The position numbers were made by a program, and so were the translations under genes. From contig CAZIAL010000009.1 in assembly GCA_964536965.1 (NCBI GenBank), positions 29,068-93,067 on the forward strand: a DNA stretch of 64,000 nt, given 5' to 3'. Numbering within the stretch: position 1 is the first letter of the stretch; the number at the start of each line of letters is the position of its first letter. This DNA is from JACMQW01 sp964536965. GTDB lineage: Bacteria > Bdellovibrionota > UBA1018. Positions 36,124-44,132 of the stretch are shown piece by piece. The notes below the pieces were generated by a model. That model made no database searches. It was not told the DNA's origin and saw nothing but the letters and a program-made list of their open reading frames with translations.

Positions 36124-36563
36124 TGGCCGTGAATCTTCCGAGTGCCCAGGAAGAAGAGGGCCTGATCTCCGAGATCAATGTCACTCCGTTTGTGGACGTG
36201 GTGCTCGTCCTTCTCGTGATCTTCATCGTCACCGCACCGGCCATGGTGAAGGAGACCCTAGGCATCAAGCTCCCGAAGGCGGCTTCCGCCGATGGCTCGG
36301 CGCTGGAAACCCTCGGGGTCGCCGTAACGCGACAGGGACAGATACTCCTGAACGGGACGATCGCGACTGAAGCGGCGCTGACCGAAGCGGTACGCGCGGC
36401 GGTCGCGAAGAATCCGGAATCGCAAGCGATCATCGCCGCCGACGCCGAAGCTCGACATGCGGATGTCGTGCGCGCGATCGATCTGGTTAAGCGCGCGGGA
36501 CTGAATCGATTCGCGCTCCAGATCGAATCCTCGTCGGAAAACGCCCGCGAGACGAGCGAGTAG
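36123..36563 (+). CDS. exbD: ExbD/TolR-type protein
   Basis: 146 residues: short cytosolic N-terminus, one membrane helix with the conserved Asp (INVTPFVDVVLVLLVIFIVTAP), then a periplasmic domain with LPKA and QAIIAADAEARHADVVRAIDLVKRAGLNRFAL, typical of ExbD. ATG 36123 forms TGATG with the exbB stop; a GTG one codon earlier is possible. Confidence 0.92.
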   Translation: MAVNLPSAQEEEGLISEINVTPFVDVVLVLLVIFIVTAPAMVKETLGIKLPKAASADGSALETLGVAVTRQGQILLNGTIATEAALTEAVRAAVAKNPESQAIIAADAEARHADVVRAIDLVKRAGLNRFALQIESSSENARETSE

Positions 36564-36573
36564 TCCAGACGCT

Positions 36574-37233
36574 ATGACGATGCTCGCGGCGTTTCCCCGA
36601 TCCCCCGAATCCTTTTGGAAAACCCCTTGGGGTATTTCCGTCGCGATCCACCTGGGGTGTGCGGCCCTCGGCGCGCTGACTCTCGTCGACTGGAAGCGGT
36701 CTTCCTCGGTCGATTTCGAAGTCTACGAGAATCCGAAAACTGCGACGCAGAATCCGATCACGCTCGCCAAACCTATCCCGGAAAAAAAGGCGGCCGAAAA
36801 GCGCGCGGTCTTCGGGGCGTCGCGGAAAGCGCTAACCGATGCGGTCGATCCGAACGCCGCGGAAGTGAAAGCGGGAAATACGGTGGCGAAAGCCCCGGAC
36901 GACGAGAAATTGCGCGACGACGATGCAGACTCCATCCCGATTCCCGTCGAGGAATATCTCGTGACGGCGATGCCCATCCTCGAGAACGAGTTTCGTATCC
37001 CGTACCCACCCGAAGCGCGGAAGGCGGGAATCCAGGGCCGAGTGGTGATGGATCTCCTGATCGACGGTAAAGGCACGGTTCGTCAGGCGACTCTCGTCGG
37101 CGGGCCCGGTTATGGTCTGAACGAAGCGGCTCTCGAAGCCATTAAGAATTTCCGGTTCCGGCCCGCGCGGGTCCAGGACCAAGCCGTAGCGGTACGCATT
37201 CGCTACGCCTACCAGTTCGTTTTGGAAAGGTAA
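36574..37233 (+). CDS. tonB: TonB energy-transducing protein
   Basis: 219 residues with an N-terminal anchor helix (ISVAIHLGCAALGALTLVDW), a charged periplasmic spacer rich in Lys, Ala and Asp that lacks the classical Pro-Glu/Pro-Lys repeats, and a C-terminal TonB domain (about 140-219) with YPPEARKAGIQGRVVMDLLID and NEAALEAIKNFRFRPA. It carries energy from ExbBD to the receptor gene that starts six bases after its stop, an arrangement suggesting a dedicated TonB. Confidence 0.9.
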   Translation: MTMLAAFPRSPESFWKTPWGISVAIHLGCAALGALTLVDWKRSSSVDFEVYENPKTATQNPITLAKPIPEKKAAEKRAVFGASRKALTDAVDPNAAEVKAGNTVAKAPDDEKLRDDDADSIPIPVEEYLVTAMPILENEFRIPYPPEARKAGIQGRVVMDLLIDGKGTVRQATLVGGPGYGLNEAALEAIKNFRFRPARVQDQAVAVRIRYAYQFVLER

Positions 37234-37239
37234 GTCGCC

Positions 37240-39516
37240 ATGTTTCTTTGTCTTCTCGCCTTATTTGCGGTTTCACAGGCAGCGATTGCCGAGGAAAATG
37301 TTCCGTCGGGTGCCGCTGTCGTCGTGATCGAGGGTGAGCTGCTCGAAAAAGGAACGAAGCGCCCCATTTCCGACGCGAACGTATTCATTTTACCCGCGAA
37401 AGTGAAAGCGACGACGGACGCCGCCGGAAGATTCCGTGCGGAAGGCGTACCTGCGGGAGAGTTTCGATTCGTCGTGAATGTCGCGGAATACGAACGTTTC
37501 GAACAACTCGACTCCCAGACTTCGGAGAGCGTCTCGATGCCACGAAGACTCTATCTCGAGCGCGTTTCCTACCAAGTGTATGAAACCACGGTTTACGGGA
37601 AGGAGCTGAAGCGCGATGACTCGACTCGGAGTCTGAAAGCTTCCGTCGCGACGAAACTTCCAGGTTCGAACGGCGATCCGGTGAAGGCGGTACAGAATCT
37701 TCCGGGGGTTTCGCGCGCCGCGGGTTTCAGCTCCCAGGTGATTATCCAGGGCTCGGCGCCGGAAGACACGCGTTATACGGTGGATGGACACGAAGTACCG
37801 AACATCTTCCACTTCGGCGGTTTTTCTTCGGTCATGCTTCCGGAATCGTTGGAACGGATCGACTACCTTTCCGCTGGTTATGGCGTGGAATTCGGTCGGG
37901 CGATGGGGGGACTCGTCGGGGTCTGGTCGAAGAAGCCTGACCGCGAAAGACTGAAAGGATTTGTCTACGCGGATCTGATCAATGCCGGCGCCGCGATCGA
38001 AACTCCGGTGGGTGAAAGAGGATCGCTGATTATGGGTGTTCGCCGGAGTTATATCGGGAACGTCCTAAAAGCGGTGATGAAAGAAGAAGAGGACGATGCC
38101 GTCAACCTGACCGCCGCGCCGGCCTTCCAGGATTTTACGCTGGTCTATGACCGCCCGATCACGGGGAAGGACGACTTTCGATTCGTATTCCTCGGCTCCC
38201 AGGACACGCTGAAGTTCGTTTTTACCGAACCACCCGAGAACGATCCCGAAATTCGCGGAGACTTCGAGACGAAGATCGCGTTCATTTCGATGATCCCGCA
38301 GTGGACACGTCGCCACAGCCAGCGGACGACGAGCCGATGGTCGCTTGGAGTCGGACAGGACTGGACGAAGTTTATCCTCGACGACCAATTTTTTCGGATC
38401 AAGGTTTCCAGCTTTACCCAACGGTTCGAAGTCGAAAGATCATGGTCAGACTCCTGGACGAGTTTTTTCGGCCTCGATAATCGCCTGGCATGGGCGCATG
38501 TTTCGCTGAACCTTCCCGACTTTTACAATCCGGGCGGCGTCGCGAACCCGGTTTCCACAGGGAAGCAGCAGCGCGTGGACGTACGCGCGACTTCCCATAA
38601 CCTGGGTGGCTACTGGAATAACGACGTACGGTTGGATGACCGATGGTCGCTCAAGGCGGGACTTCGCTACGATTACTTCGCCTCGATCCGCGAAGGTAAT
38701 GCCGGGCCGCGCGCGGCGCTCAAGCGGAATTTTTCGCCGTACCGTTCGCTCCGAGTCGCGAGCGGAATCTACTATCAGCCTCCGAGCGAACAGCAGACGT
38801 CCGAAGAGGTGGGAAATCCCGATCTCCGAGCTCCGCGCGCGTTGCACCTCGCGATGACCTTCGAGGAGGATTTCCGTCGCGGCGCCTCGAACGGATGGAT
38901 CGTGCAGGGCGGTCCATTCGCGCGGCGATTCGATCATCTCGTCATTCCATCGAGCGCGATCGTGACCCGCGGGGGGGTCGCCTCGCCTGAATATTTCAAT
39001 AACGAAGGTGATGGGCGGGCTTATGGCTTCGAGATGCTGGTTCGTTACGAAGCTGCGCCATGGAACGCCTGGCTTTCCTACACGGTTTCTCGCAGTACGC
39101 GAAAGCAACCGGGTCAGCCTTGGTATCCGGCGGAGTTCGATCAGACCCAGAACGTGAACCTCATCGTCGGCCGGGATCTACCGCGAAACTGGCGTGTTTC
39201 GGGCCGTTTCCGCTTCGTCACGGGGAATCCACTCACTCCGGTGGTCGGGGCCGTTTTCGATGCGGATAACGACGCCTACGTTCCCGTCCGCGGTCCGTTC
39301 TTCAGCGAACGGGTGAAATCGTTCTATCAGCTCGACCTTCGCGCCGATAAAAAATGGATCTATGAGCGGATGATTCTAACCGCATATCTCGACATCCAGA
39401 ACGCGACCAATCGGCAGAACGTCGAGAGCGTGAGTTACGCCTACGATTACTCGACTCGCACGGACGTGACCGGGCTTCCCATCATTCCTTCTATCGGCTT
39501 GAAAGGAGAATTCTAA
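37240..39516 (+). CDS. TonB-dependent outer-membrane receptor
   Basis: 758 residues: signal peptide (cut near AIA-EE), a carboxypeptidase-regulatory-like beta domain (about 28-95, KRPISDANVFILPAK), a possible TonB box around YETTVYG, a plug with NLPGVSRAAGFSSQVIIQGSAPEDTRYTVDG-type sequence (shown here only in part), and a barrel of about 550 residues ending ...GLKGEF with terminal Phe. It resembles receptors with N-terminal extensions used for complex ligands rather than simple siderophores, but the ligand is unknown. The plug reading DxxRYxVDGxxVPNIFHFGGF is typical. The stop overlaps the following lipoprotein start. Confidence 0.93.
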   Translation: MFLCLLALFAVSQAAIAEENVPSGAAVVVIEGELLEKGTKRPISDANVFILPAKVKATTDAAGRFRAEGVPAGEFRFVVNVAEYERFEQLDSQTSESVSMPRRLYLERVSYQVYETTVYGKELKRDDSTRSLKASVATKLPGSNGDPVKAVQNLPGVSRAAGFSSQVIIQGSAPEDTRYTVDGHEVPNIFHFGGFSSVMLPESLERIDYLSAGYGVEFGRAMGGLVGVWSKKPDRERLKGFVYADLINAGAAIETPVGERGSLIMGVRRSYIGNVLKAVMKEEEDDAVNLTAAPAFQDFTLVYDRPITGKDDFRFVFLGSQDTLKFVFTEPPENDPEIRGDFETKIAFISMIPQWTRRHSQRTTSRWSLGVGQDWTKFILDDQFFRIKVSSFTQRFEVERSWSDSWTSFFGLDNRLAWAHVSLNLPDFYNPGGVANPVSTGKQQRVDVRATSHNLGGYWNNDVRLDDRWSLKAGLRYDYFASIREGNAGPRAALKRNFSPYRSLRVASGIYYQPPSEQQTSEEVGNPDLRAPRALHLAMTFEEDFRRGASNGWIVQGGPFARRFDHLVIPSSAIVTRGGVASPEYFNNEGDGRAYGFEMLVRYEAAPWNAWLSYTVSRSTRKQPGQPWYPAEFDQTQNVNLIVGRDLPRNWRVSGRFRFVTGNPLTPVVGAVFDADNDAYVPVRGPFFSERVKSFYQLDLRADKKWIYERMILTAYLDIQNATNRQNVESVSYAYDYSTRTDVTGLPIIPSIGLKGEF

Positions 39517-40391
39517 TGATTTCCCTTCGCAAAACTTTCGTCATGCTTTCGCTGCTCGGACTCTCCGGTTGTGGCGACGATGATCTGCCCGACTATTTTC
39601 TTCTCGATCGCCTTCGGGTGTTGGCGGCCCAGACTTCGGGGGCGGCCGCGGAATTCGCGCCCGGCGATTCGCCGACGGTGGTTTTCCACGTCTCCGATCC
39701 GAAGGGTGCGGGTCGGACACTGACTTATTCGATGGAAGCTTGCGTGGATCCCGGCGTTAGCCAGGGTGCGACTCCGTCCTGTACTGGGAATGCGACTTTG
39801 GTCACGCTGGTCGCCAGTTCCACTTTCGTTCCGGGAAGCGCCGCCACGAATTATTACGGCACGCTTTCCTCGCCTGCAGTCAGCATCCCGGGCGCGGGAG
39901 TGATTTTTCTCGATCCGCGAACGGGTTCCGCCCGGCCGACCTCCGACCAGGCGAACGGGGTGGCCTACCTGGTGACCTTGCGGATCACGGCATCCGCCAC
40001 CGAGACGGCGACCGCATTCAAGCGTCTGGTCGTTTCGACTAAAACGACGAAAAACCAAAATCCGTCGTGGAGTGCGACGCCGATTCTATTCGACGGAGTG
40101 GCCCCCGGATCTTACACGTTAACCACCGCGCGTTTTCCGGTCCGCGCCCAGGTTGCGGCGGCGAGTGCGGAATCATATGTCGTCACGAACGTCGATCTCA
40201 GTACCCGTCCGGCTGAGGAAGATCTGACGATTACTTGGTTTGTCTCGAGCGGGGAGATGCGGTTCTCCCGGACCGAACCTTCCCAAGAAAATCGGTTCAC
40301 GCCCGCCCAGCCACTTCCGGCGGTGACGAGCTTTATCGCAGTGCTTCGCGATGATCGGGGCGGAACGGCCGTCGTCGATTTTCACCAGTAA
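39516..40391 (+). CDS. Lipoprotein translated with the TonB-dependent receptor
   Basis: 291 residues with a lipobox LSGC (Cys19) followed by GDDD. Asp after Cys+1 is not directly at +2 in the inner-membrane retention sense, so an outer-membrane location is plausible. The mature part is strand-rich with immunoglobulin-like spacing (TVVFHVSDPKG, VVDFHQ at the end). AAGGAG precedes the ATG, and the start overlaps the receptor stop (TAATG). Tight coupling suggests a surface partner of the receptor, in the manner of SusD- or HmuY-like accessory lipoproteins, although no sequence similarity is visible. Confidence 0.7.
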   Translation: MISLRKTFVMLSLLGLSGCGDDDLPDYFLLDRLRVLAAQTSGAAAEFAPGDSPTVVFHVSDPKGAGRTLTYSMEACVDPGVSQGATPSCTGNATLVTLVASSTFVPGSAATNYYGTLSSPAVSIPGAGVIFLDPRTGSARPTSDQANGVAYLVTLRITASATETATAFKRLVVSTKTTKNQNPSWSATPILFDGVAPGSYTLTTARFPVRAQVAAASAESYVVTNVDLSTRPAEEDLTITWFVSSGEMRFSRTEPSQENRFTPAQPLPAVTSFIAVLRDDRGGTAVVDFHQ

Positions 40392-40520
40392 TTCTGTAAG
40401 TTTTCTCCGGACCAAGCCGTCAATATCATGGCGTGATGCGGCTTGACGAAAGTGCCCCCGTGATTTCTCATCAGTCATTGTTTTAGATCGCGACATGAAA
40501 GTCGCTTCCGGGGGAAATCC

Positions 40521-41936
40521 ATGAATAAGCTCGCACTCAGTCTTTTACTCGCCTTATCGCCGGCGTACGTCTCGGCCGCCACGATCGCCATCATCGACTC
40601 GGGCACCGACTACCAGCACAAGGACTTGGTCGATCAGTACGCGCTGAACGATCAGGAAACCCCGGGTAAGAGTGACCGCGACGGGAACGGATACAAGGGC
40701 GACCACGCGGGCTGGAACTTTACCACGGGTGAGGGCGACGGCCAGGTCATCGATTATCAGTACGTCGAGCGCCTCGCTCCGCTGATGCCAGAGATCAAGA
40801 AACTCTTCGAAGTGCAGGTTCGGTCCCTCGAGAAAACCGCGACTCCGGAAGATATCGAATGGATGAAAGCGAAGCGCGCCGACGAGAAATTCATGAAGGA
40901 ACTCCAGGTCTTCGGGAACTTCGCCCACGGGACGCACGTCGCCGGGATCACCGCTGGCCATTCGACGAAAGTCGAACCGGAGAACCGTCCTTTCGCCGTG
41001 AAAATCATTCCGACCGAAGTGAAGCTTCCCTTCTCCAAACTCTTTGCGGAAAGCGGAACGTTCCGCACGATGGTGCGCGCCGGAAACGCCGCGCTCCCGA
41101 CGAGTCTTCGCGAAATGCTGCTCAGCCTGGCCCTCCATTACCTGGCGAAACAGCAGTCGAAAATCTTCACCAATATCGGACATTATGTGAACGTCCGTGG
41201 CGCCGACGTGGCGAACGGATCTTTCGGAACGGGCTATGCTCAAGCGAAAATGATCGTCACCACGCTCTATAACGTGGTGATCAAGGCCGAGAACCGGAAT
41301 CCGGCTAAAATCGAAGAGCTGACCCGGGAATTTCTCCAGCAGGTGCTGATCGGTTCGCGAGCGATGATTGAAACGGCTCCGAATACCCTTTTCGTCTTCG
41401 CGGCGGGTAACGACGGCTCGGATAACGACAAGTTTCCCGTCAGTCCGGCGAACCTGCGCGGCGAAAATACGATCACCGTCGCGGCGACGCTGCGTAATCG
41501 CGAACTCGCTTCTTTCTCAAACTACGGAAAGATGGTGGATGTCGCTGCCCCGGGGGTCGGCATTTATTCGCTCTATCCCGGCGATGAACATGGATTGATG
41601 TCGGGAACGTCCCAGGCCGCGCCCTATGTGGCCGGCGTCGCGGCGACGATCAAGAATCAGAATACGAGCCTTCGTCCCGACGAAGTGAAGGAAATCCTGA
41701 TCGGAACCGTGGATTCGAAATCCTGGCTCGAAGGCAAAGTCGCTTCGGCCGGAGTCGTGAATCCGGCGCGCGCGCTGGAAGCGGCGAAGCTGACGAATGA
41801 GATGTCCGTGGGCGACGCGATCCAATACTCCCGCGCACGAGTCGCGGATGCGGAAGTGGAAGCGGCGCCGATTCCGAAGTCGGATGGCGTGGTCGGATCT
41901 CTGATCTTCCTCCCGCTCGTTTCGCCGATCCACTGA
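40521..41936 (+). CDS. Exported subtilisin-like (S8) serine protease
   Basis: 471 residues. A signal peptide (cut near SAA at 20) is followed almost at once by the catalytic Asp26 in AIIDSGTD; His136 is in HGTHVAG and Ser364 in MSGTSQAAP; the oxyanion Asn is in FAAGNDG. The triad is complete. Two oddities: there is no propeptide between signal and catalytic domain, and about 110 residues separate Asp and His (roughly 30-40 in subtilisin), the insert being helical and charged. A second insert lies between His and Ser. The good GGGGGA ribosome site and strong downstream hairpin point to a single-gene transcript. Confidence 0.9.
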   Translation: MNKLALSLLLALSPAYVSAATIAIIDSGTDYQHKDLVDQYALNDQETPGKSDRDGNGYKGDHAGWNFTTGEGDGQVIDYQYVERLAPLMPEIKKLFEVQVRSLEKTATPEDIEWMKAKRADEKFMKELQVFGNFAHGTHVAGITAGHSTKVEPENRPFAVKIIPTEVKLPFSKLFAESGTFRTMVRAGNAALPTSLREMLLSLALHYLAKQQSKIFTNIGHYVNVRGADVANGSFGTGYAQAKMIVTTLYNVVIKAENRNPAKIEELTREFLQQVLIGSRAMIETAPNTLFVFAAGNDGSDNDKFPVSPANLRGENTITVAATLRNRELASFSNYGKMVDVAAPGVGIYSLYPGDEHGLMSGTSQAAPYVAGVAATIKNQNTSLRPDEVKEILIGTVDSKSWLEGKVASAGVVNPARALEAAKLTNEMSVGDAIQYSRARVADAEVEAAPIPKSDGVVGSLIFLPLVSPIH

Positions 41937-41971
41937 TCGGGACCGTCCGCGGACGGACACCCCAAAGTTGA

Positions 41972-42018
41972 AAAGTTCTGGCCCTCCCCCCGATTTCCGG
42001 GCGGAGGGCCAGAACTTT
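41972..42018 (+). terminator. Strong hairpin after the S8 protease gene
   Basis: A 16-base perfect inverted repeat (arms 41972-41987 and 42003-42018, beginning AAAGTTCTGG) with a 15-base loop. The arm itself ends in TTT but no longer U tract follows; still the stem is very stable and well placed 35 bases after the stop. Confidence 0.65.
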
Positions 42019-42171
42019 GACGCGCAGACCCGTCTTCGCTCGGAGTCCAAGTCCGGAGGGGGAGGCGATTCCCTCTATATATAGGTCATTCCCAAACTGC
42101 CTCCGCTCGGCGGAAACCCGGTTAAAAACATATAATTTCAATCAGTTAAATCCGGCGCTAAAACAGAAGGC

Positions 42172-43386
42172 ATGAAAACCCCGGCTTCGACTTCCGAACA
42201 GGCACTTCGCGATATCCAACATTTCGGCGAGGAAGGGGGCGTGGTTCCCGTGATCGACGTCGCCGCGACTTCGACCTTCCTCGATCCCTCGGATATGGAG
42301 CGGACTTTCCAGGGCGAACTCCAGGGCTGCTATCTTTACAGCCGTCACTCGAATCCGACGGTGAATATTTTCGGAAAAAAACTCGCCGCCATGGAAGGTG
42401 CGGAGGCGGCCCTCGGGGTTGCCAGCGGCATGTCGGCGATCGCCTGTACGATCGACCAGATTTTCCGCGGTGGAAAGTCGGCGAAGGGCCATATGGTGAC
42501 CGCGCGCACGGTCTATGGCGGGACCTATGCTCTGTTTAAGAATATTCTGCCGGCGCGGGGGATCGATGTTTCATTCGTTGAAATCACGGATCTTGCCGCG
42601 GTGGAAAAGGCGATTCGTCCCGACACCCGAGTGATCTATGCCGAGACCCTCAGTAATCCTTTGTTGGCGGTCACCGATATCACGGCGCTTTCGAGGATCT
42701 GCCGGAAGCGCGGGATCCAGCTGGTCGTCGACAATACGTTCGCGCCGATGATGGTGCGCCCGCTTGCCCTCGGGGCGGACGTCGTCATCCACTCCTGCAC
42801 GAAGTACATCTCGGGTTCGAGCGATTTCATCGCCGGCGCGATTGCGGGCTCGTCGGAGTTCATCGCGAGTCTCATCGACGTGAACCACGGAGCCGTGATG
42901 CTGACGGGGCCGGTGATGGATCCGCGCGTCGCGCACGAACTCTACCTTCGTTTGGACCATCTTCCGATCCGGATGCAGGCGCACTCCCGGATGGCGGAAT
43001 TCCTGGCGAAGCGCATGGTGGCGGCGAAGATTCCGGTCGTTTATCCCGGCCTGGAAAGCCATCCCCAAGCGTCGCTTTTCGCGACCATGCGCGACCCGAA
43101 TTTCGGCGCGGGTGGAATTCTTTCGATCGAATGTGAAAACGCCGAGAAAGCTCGGGTACTGGCGACCTGCCTTCAGGACGCGAAGTTCGGTCTTTACGCC
43201 GTTTCCCTCGGTTTTTCGCGAACGCTGATGAGCTGCTCGGCGAAGAGCACTTCGAGCGAAATTCCGGAGTCGGAGCGCAAGGAGATCGGCTTGTCGGAGG
43301 GACTGCTCCGCCTCAGCATCGGCTATACAGGAGACGCCGAAATCATGTGGAAACGATTCGAGCAGTGCTGGAATGACCTGAAGTAG
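42172..43386 (+). CDS. Cys/Met metabolism PLP-dependent enzyme
   Basis: 404 residues of the trans-sulfuration family (methionine gamma-lyase, cystathionine gamma-synthase/lyase, O-acetylhomoserine sulfhydrylase). Visible: YSRHSNPTVNIFGKKLAAMEGAE, the SGMSAI phosphate site, the DNTFAPMM strand, and SCTKYISGSSD with the PLP-binding Lys. CxxxP-type residues that distinguish methionine gamma-lyase were not certain, so the exact reaction is open. A TATAAT at 42131-42136 is a good -10 box but its -35 is weak. It is convergent with a minus-strand exported-protein gene 10 bases away. Confidence 0.88.
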   Translation: MKTPASTSEQALRDIQHFGEEGGVVPVIDVAATSTFLDPSDMERTFQGELQGCYLYSRHSNPTVNIFGKKLAAMEGAEAALGVASGMSAIACTIDQIFRGGKSAKGHMVTARTVYGGTYALFKNILPARGIDVSFVEITDLAAVEKAIRPDTRVIYAETLSNPLLAVTDITALSRICRKRGIQLVVDNTFAPMMVRPLALGADVVIHSCTKYISGSSDFIAGAIAGSSEFIASLIDVNHGAVMLTGPVMDPRVAHELYLRLDHLPIRMQAHSRMAEFLAKRMVAAKIPVVYPGLESHPQASLFATMRDPNFGAGGILSIECENAEKARVLATCLQDAKFGLYAVSLGFSRTLMSCSAKSTSSEIPESERKEIGLSEGLLRLSIGYTGDAEIMWKRFEQCWNDLK

Positions 43387-43396
43387 GCGACCGCCC

Positions 43397-44128
43397 TTAG
43401 AGTTGACCCGCCAAATCCGAGATTTTAGCGCGAAGCGGAGTGACTCTTTCCAGGTCGTGGACGAGGAGCGCGGACACGGAATCTTTCGGGATGAGGGTCT
43501 TTTCTTCGGCGGCGAGCTGGATGCGAAGCGCTTCCGCTTCTTTTTCGACCCTTTTGATCTGTGCTCCCAGCTTCTTCGGCACTCCGTAAATCTTCGCGTC
43601 GACCAGCCCACTCATCCACTGGATGGCCAAAATTTGGGTCAGCATTCCGGTCGGATAACGGGTCTCGTTCTTCGCGATCCTCGCCACGAAAGCTCGGATT
43701 TCCTTCCGCTCGCTTTCCGTAAAGTTCAGCGTTCTGCTTTCACGAATCAGTCCCTTCAGCAGATTGCCGAAGCGGACGATCGCACAAAGTTCGTTTTCTT
43801 TCGGGCGCGAAGCATCGAACCAGGCCGCTTTCGAGACCGTCTCTTTTTCTTCAAGGGTCAGGGTATGATGTTCTTCCACCGAACTTGGCGTATCCGGGAT
43901 TTTTTCAAGTTCTCGAAATAACCGAAGTGCGGCGGCTTTCTCTTTCGGTGCCGGGCAGTCGCCGGTCTCACAAGCCAGGGCCAGATTCAGGCTCCGTTCG
44001 TAGGCATCGCAGGTTTGGCGGAAGGCCACCGTCTTCTGCGAAAGTTCGTGGAACCGGGCTTCGAGCGTGTCGGCTCCTGCTCCCGCGACGAGTCCAAGGA
44101 ATGCCCATGAATAGATGAGGCCCTTCAT
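43397..44128 (-). CDS. Exported helical protein of unknown function
   Basis: 243 residues with a signal peptide (cut near AGA-D at 19-20). The mature protein is almost wholly helical, with four cysteines in the first half (for example CETGDC) and a coiled-coil-like region near the C-terminus (KRVEKEAEALRIQLAAEEKTL). I recognise no domain. It starts four bases after leuS ends, on the same strand, so the two share a transcript, a frequent but functionally uninformative arrangement. Confidence 0.65.
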   Translation of the reverse strand: MKGLIYSWAFLGLVAGAGADTLEARFHELSQKTVAFRQTCDAYERSLNLALACETGDCPAPKEKAAALRLFRELEKIPDTPSSVEEHHTLTLEEKETVSKAAWFDASRPKENELCAIVRFGNLLKGLIRESRTLNFTESERKEIRAFVARIAKNETRYPTGMLTQILAIQWMSGLVDAKIYGVPKKLGAQIKRVEKEAEALRIQLAAEEKTLIPKDSVSALLVHDLERVTPLRAKISDLAGQL

Positions 44129-44132
44129 TCGT

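Noticed and set aside
42090..42171. SAM-II-like riboswitch before the Cys/Met PLP enzyme
   Set aside because: GTTAAA and GCTAAAA motifs are suggestive, but the loop UUGC/P1 arrangement is missing and the likely -10 box at 42131 would leave too short a leader.
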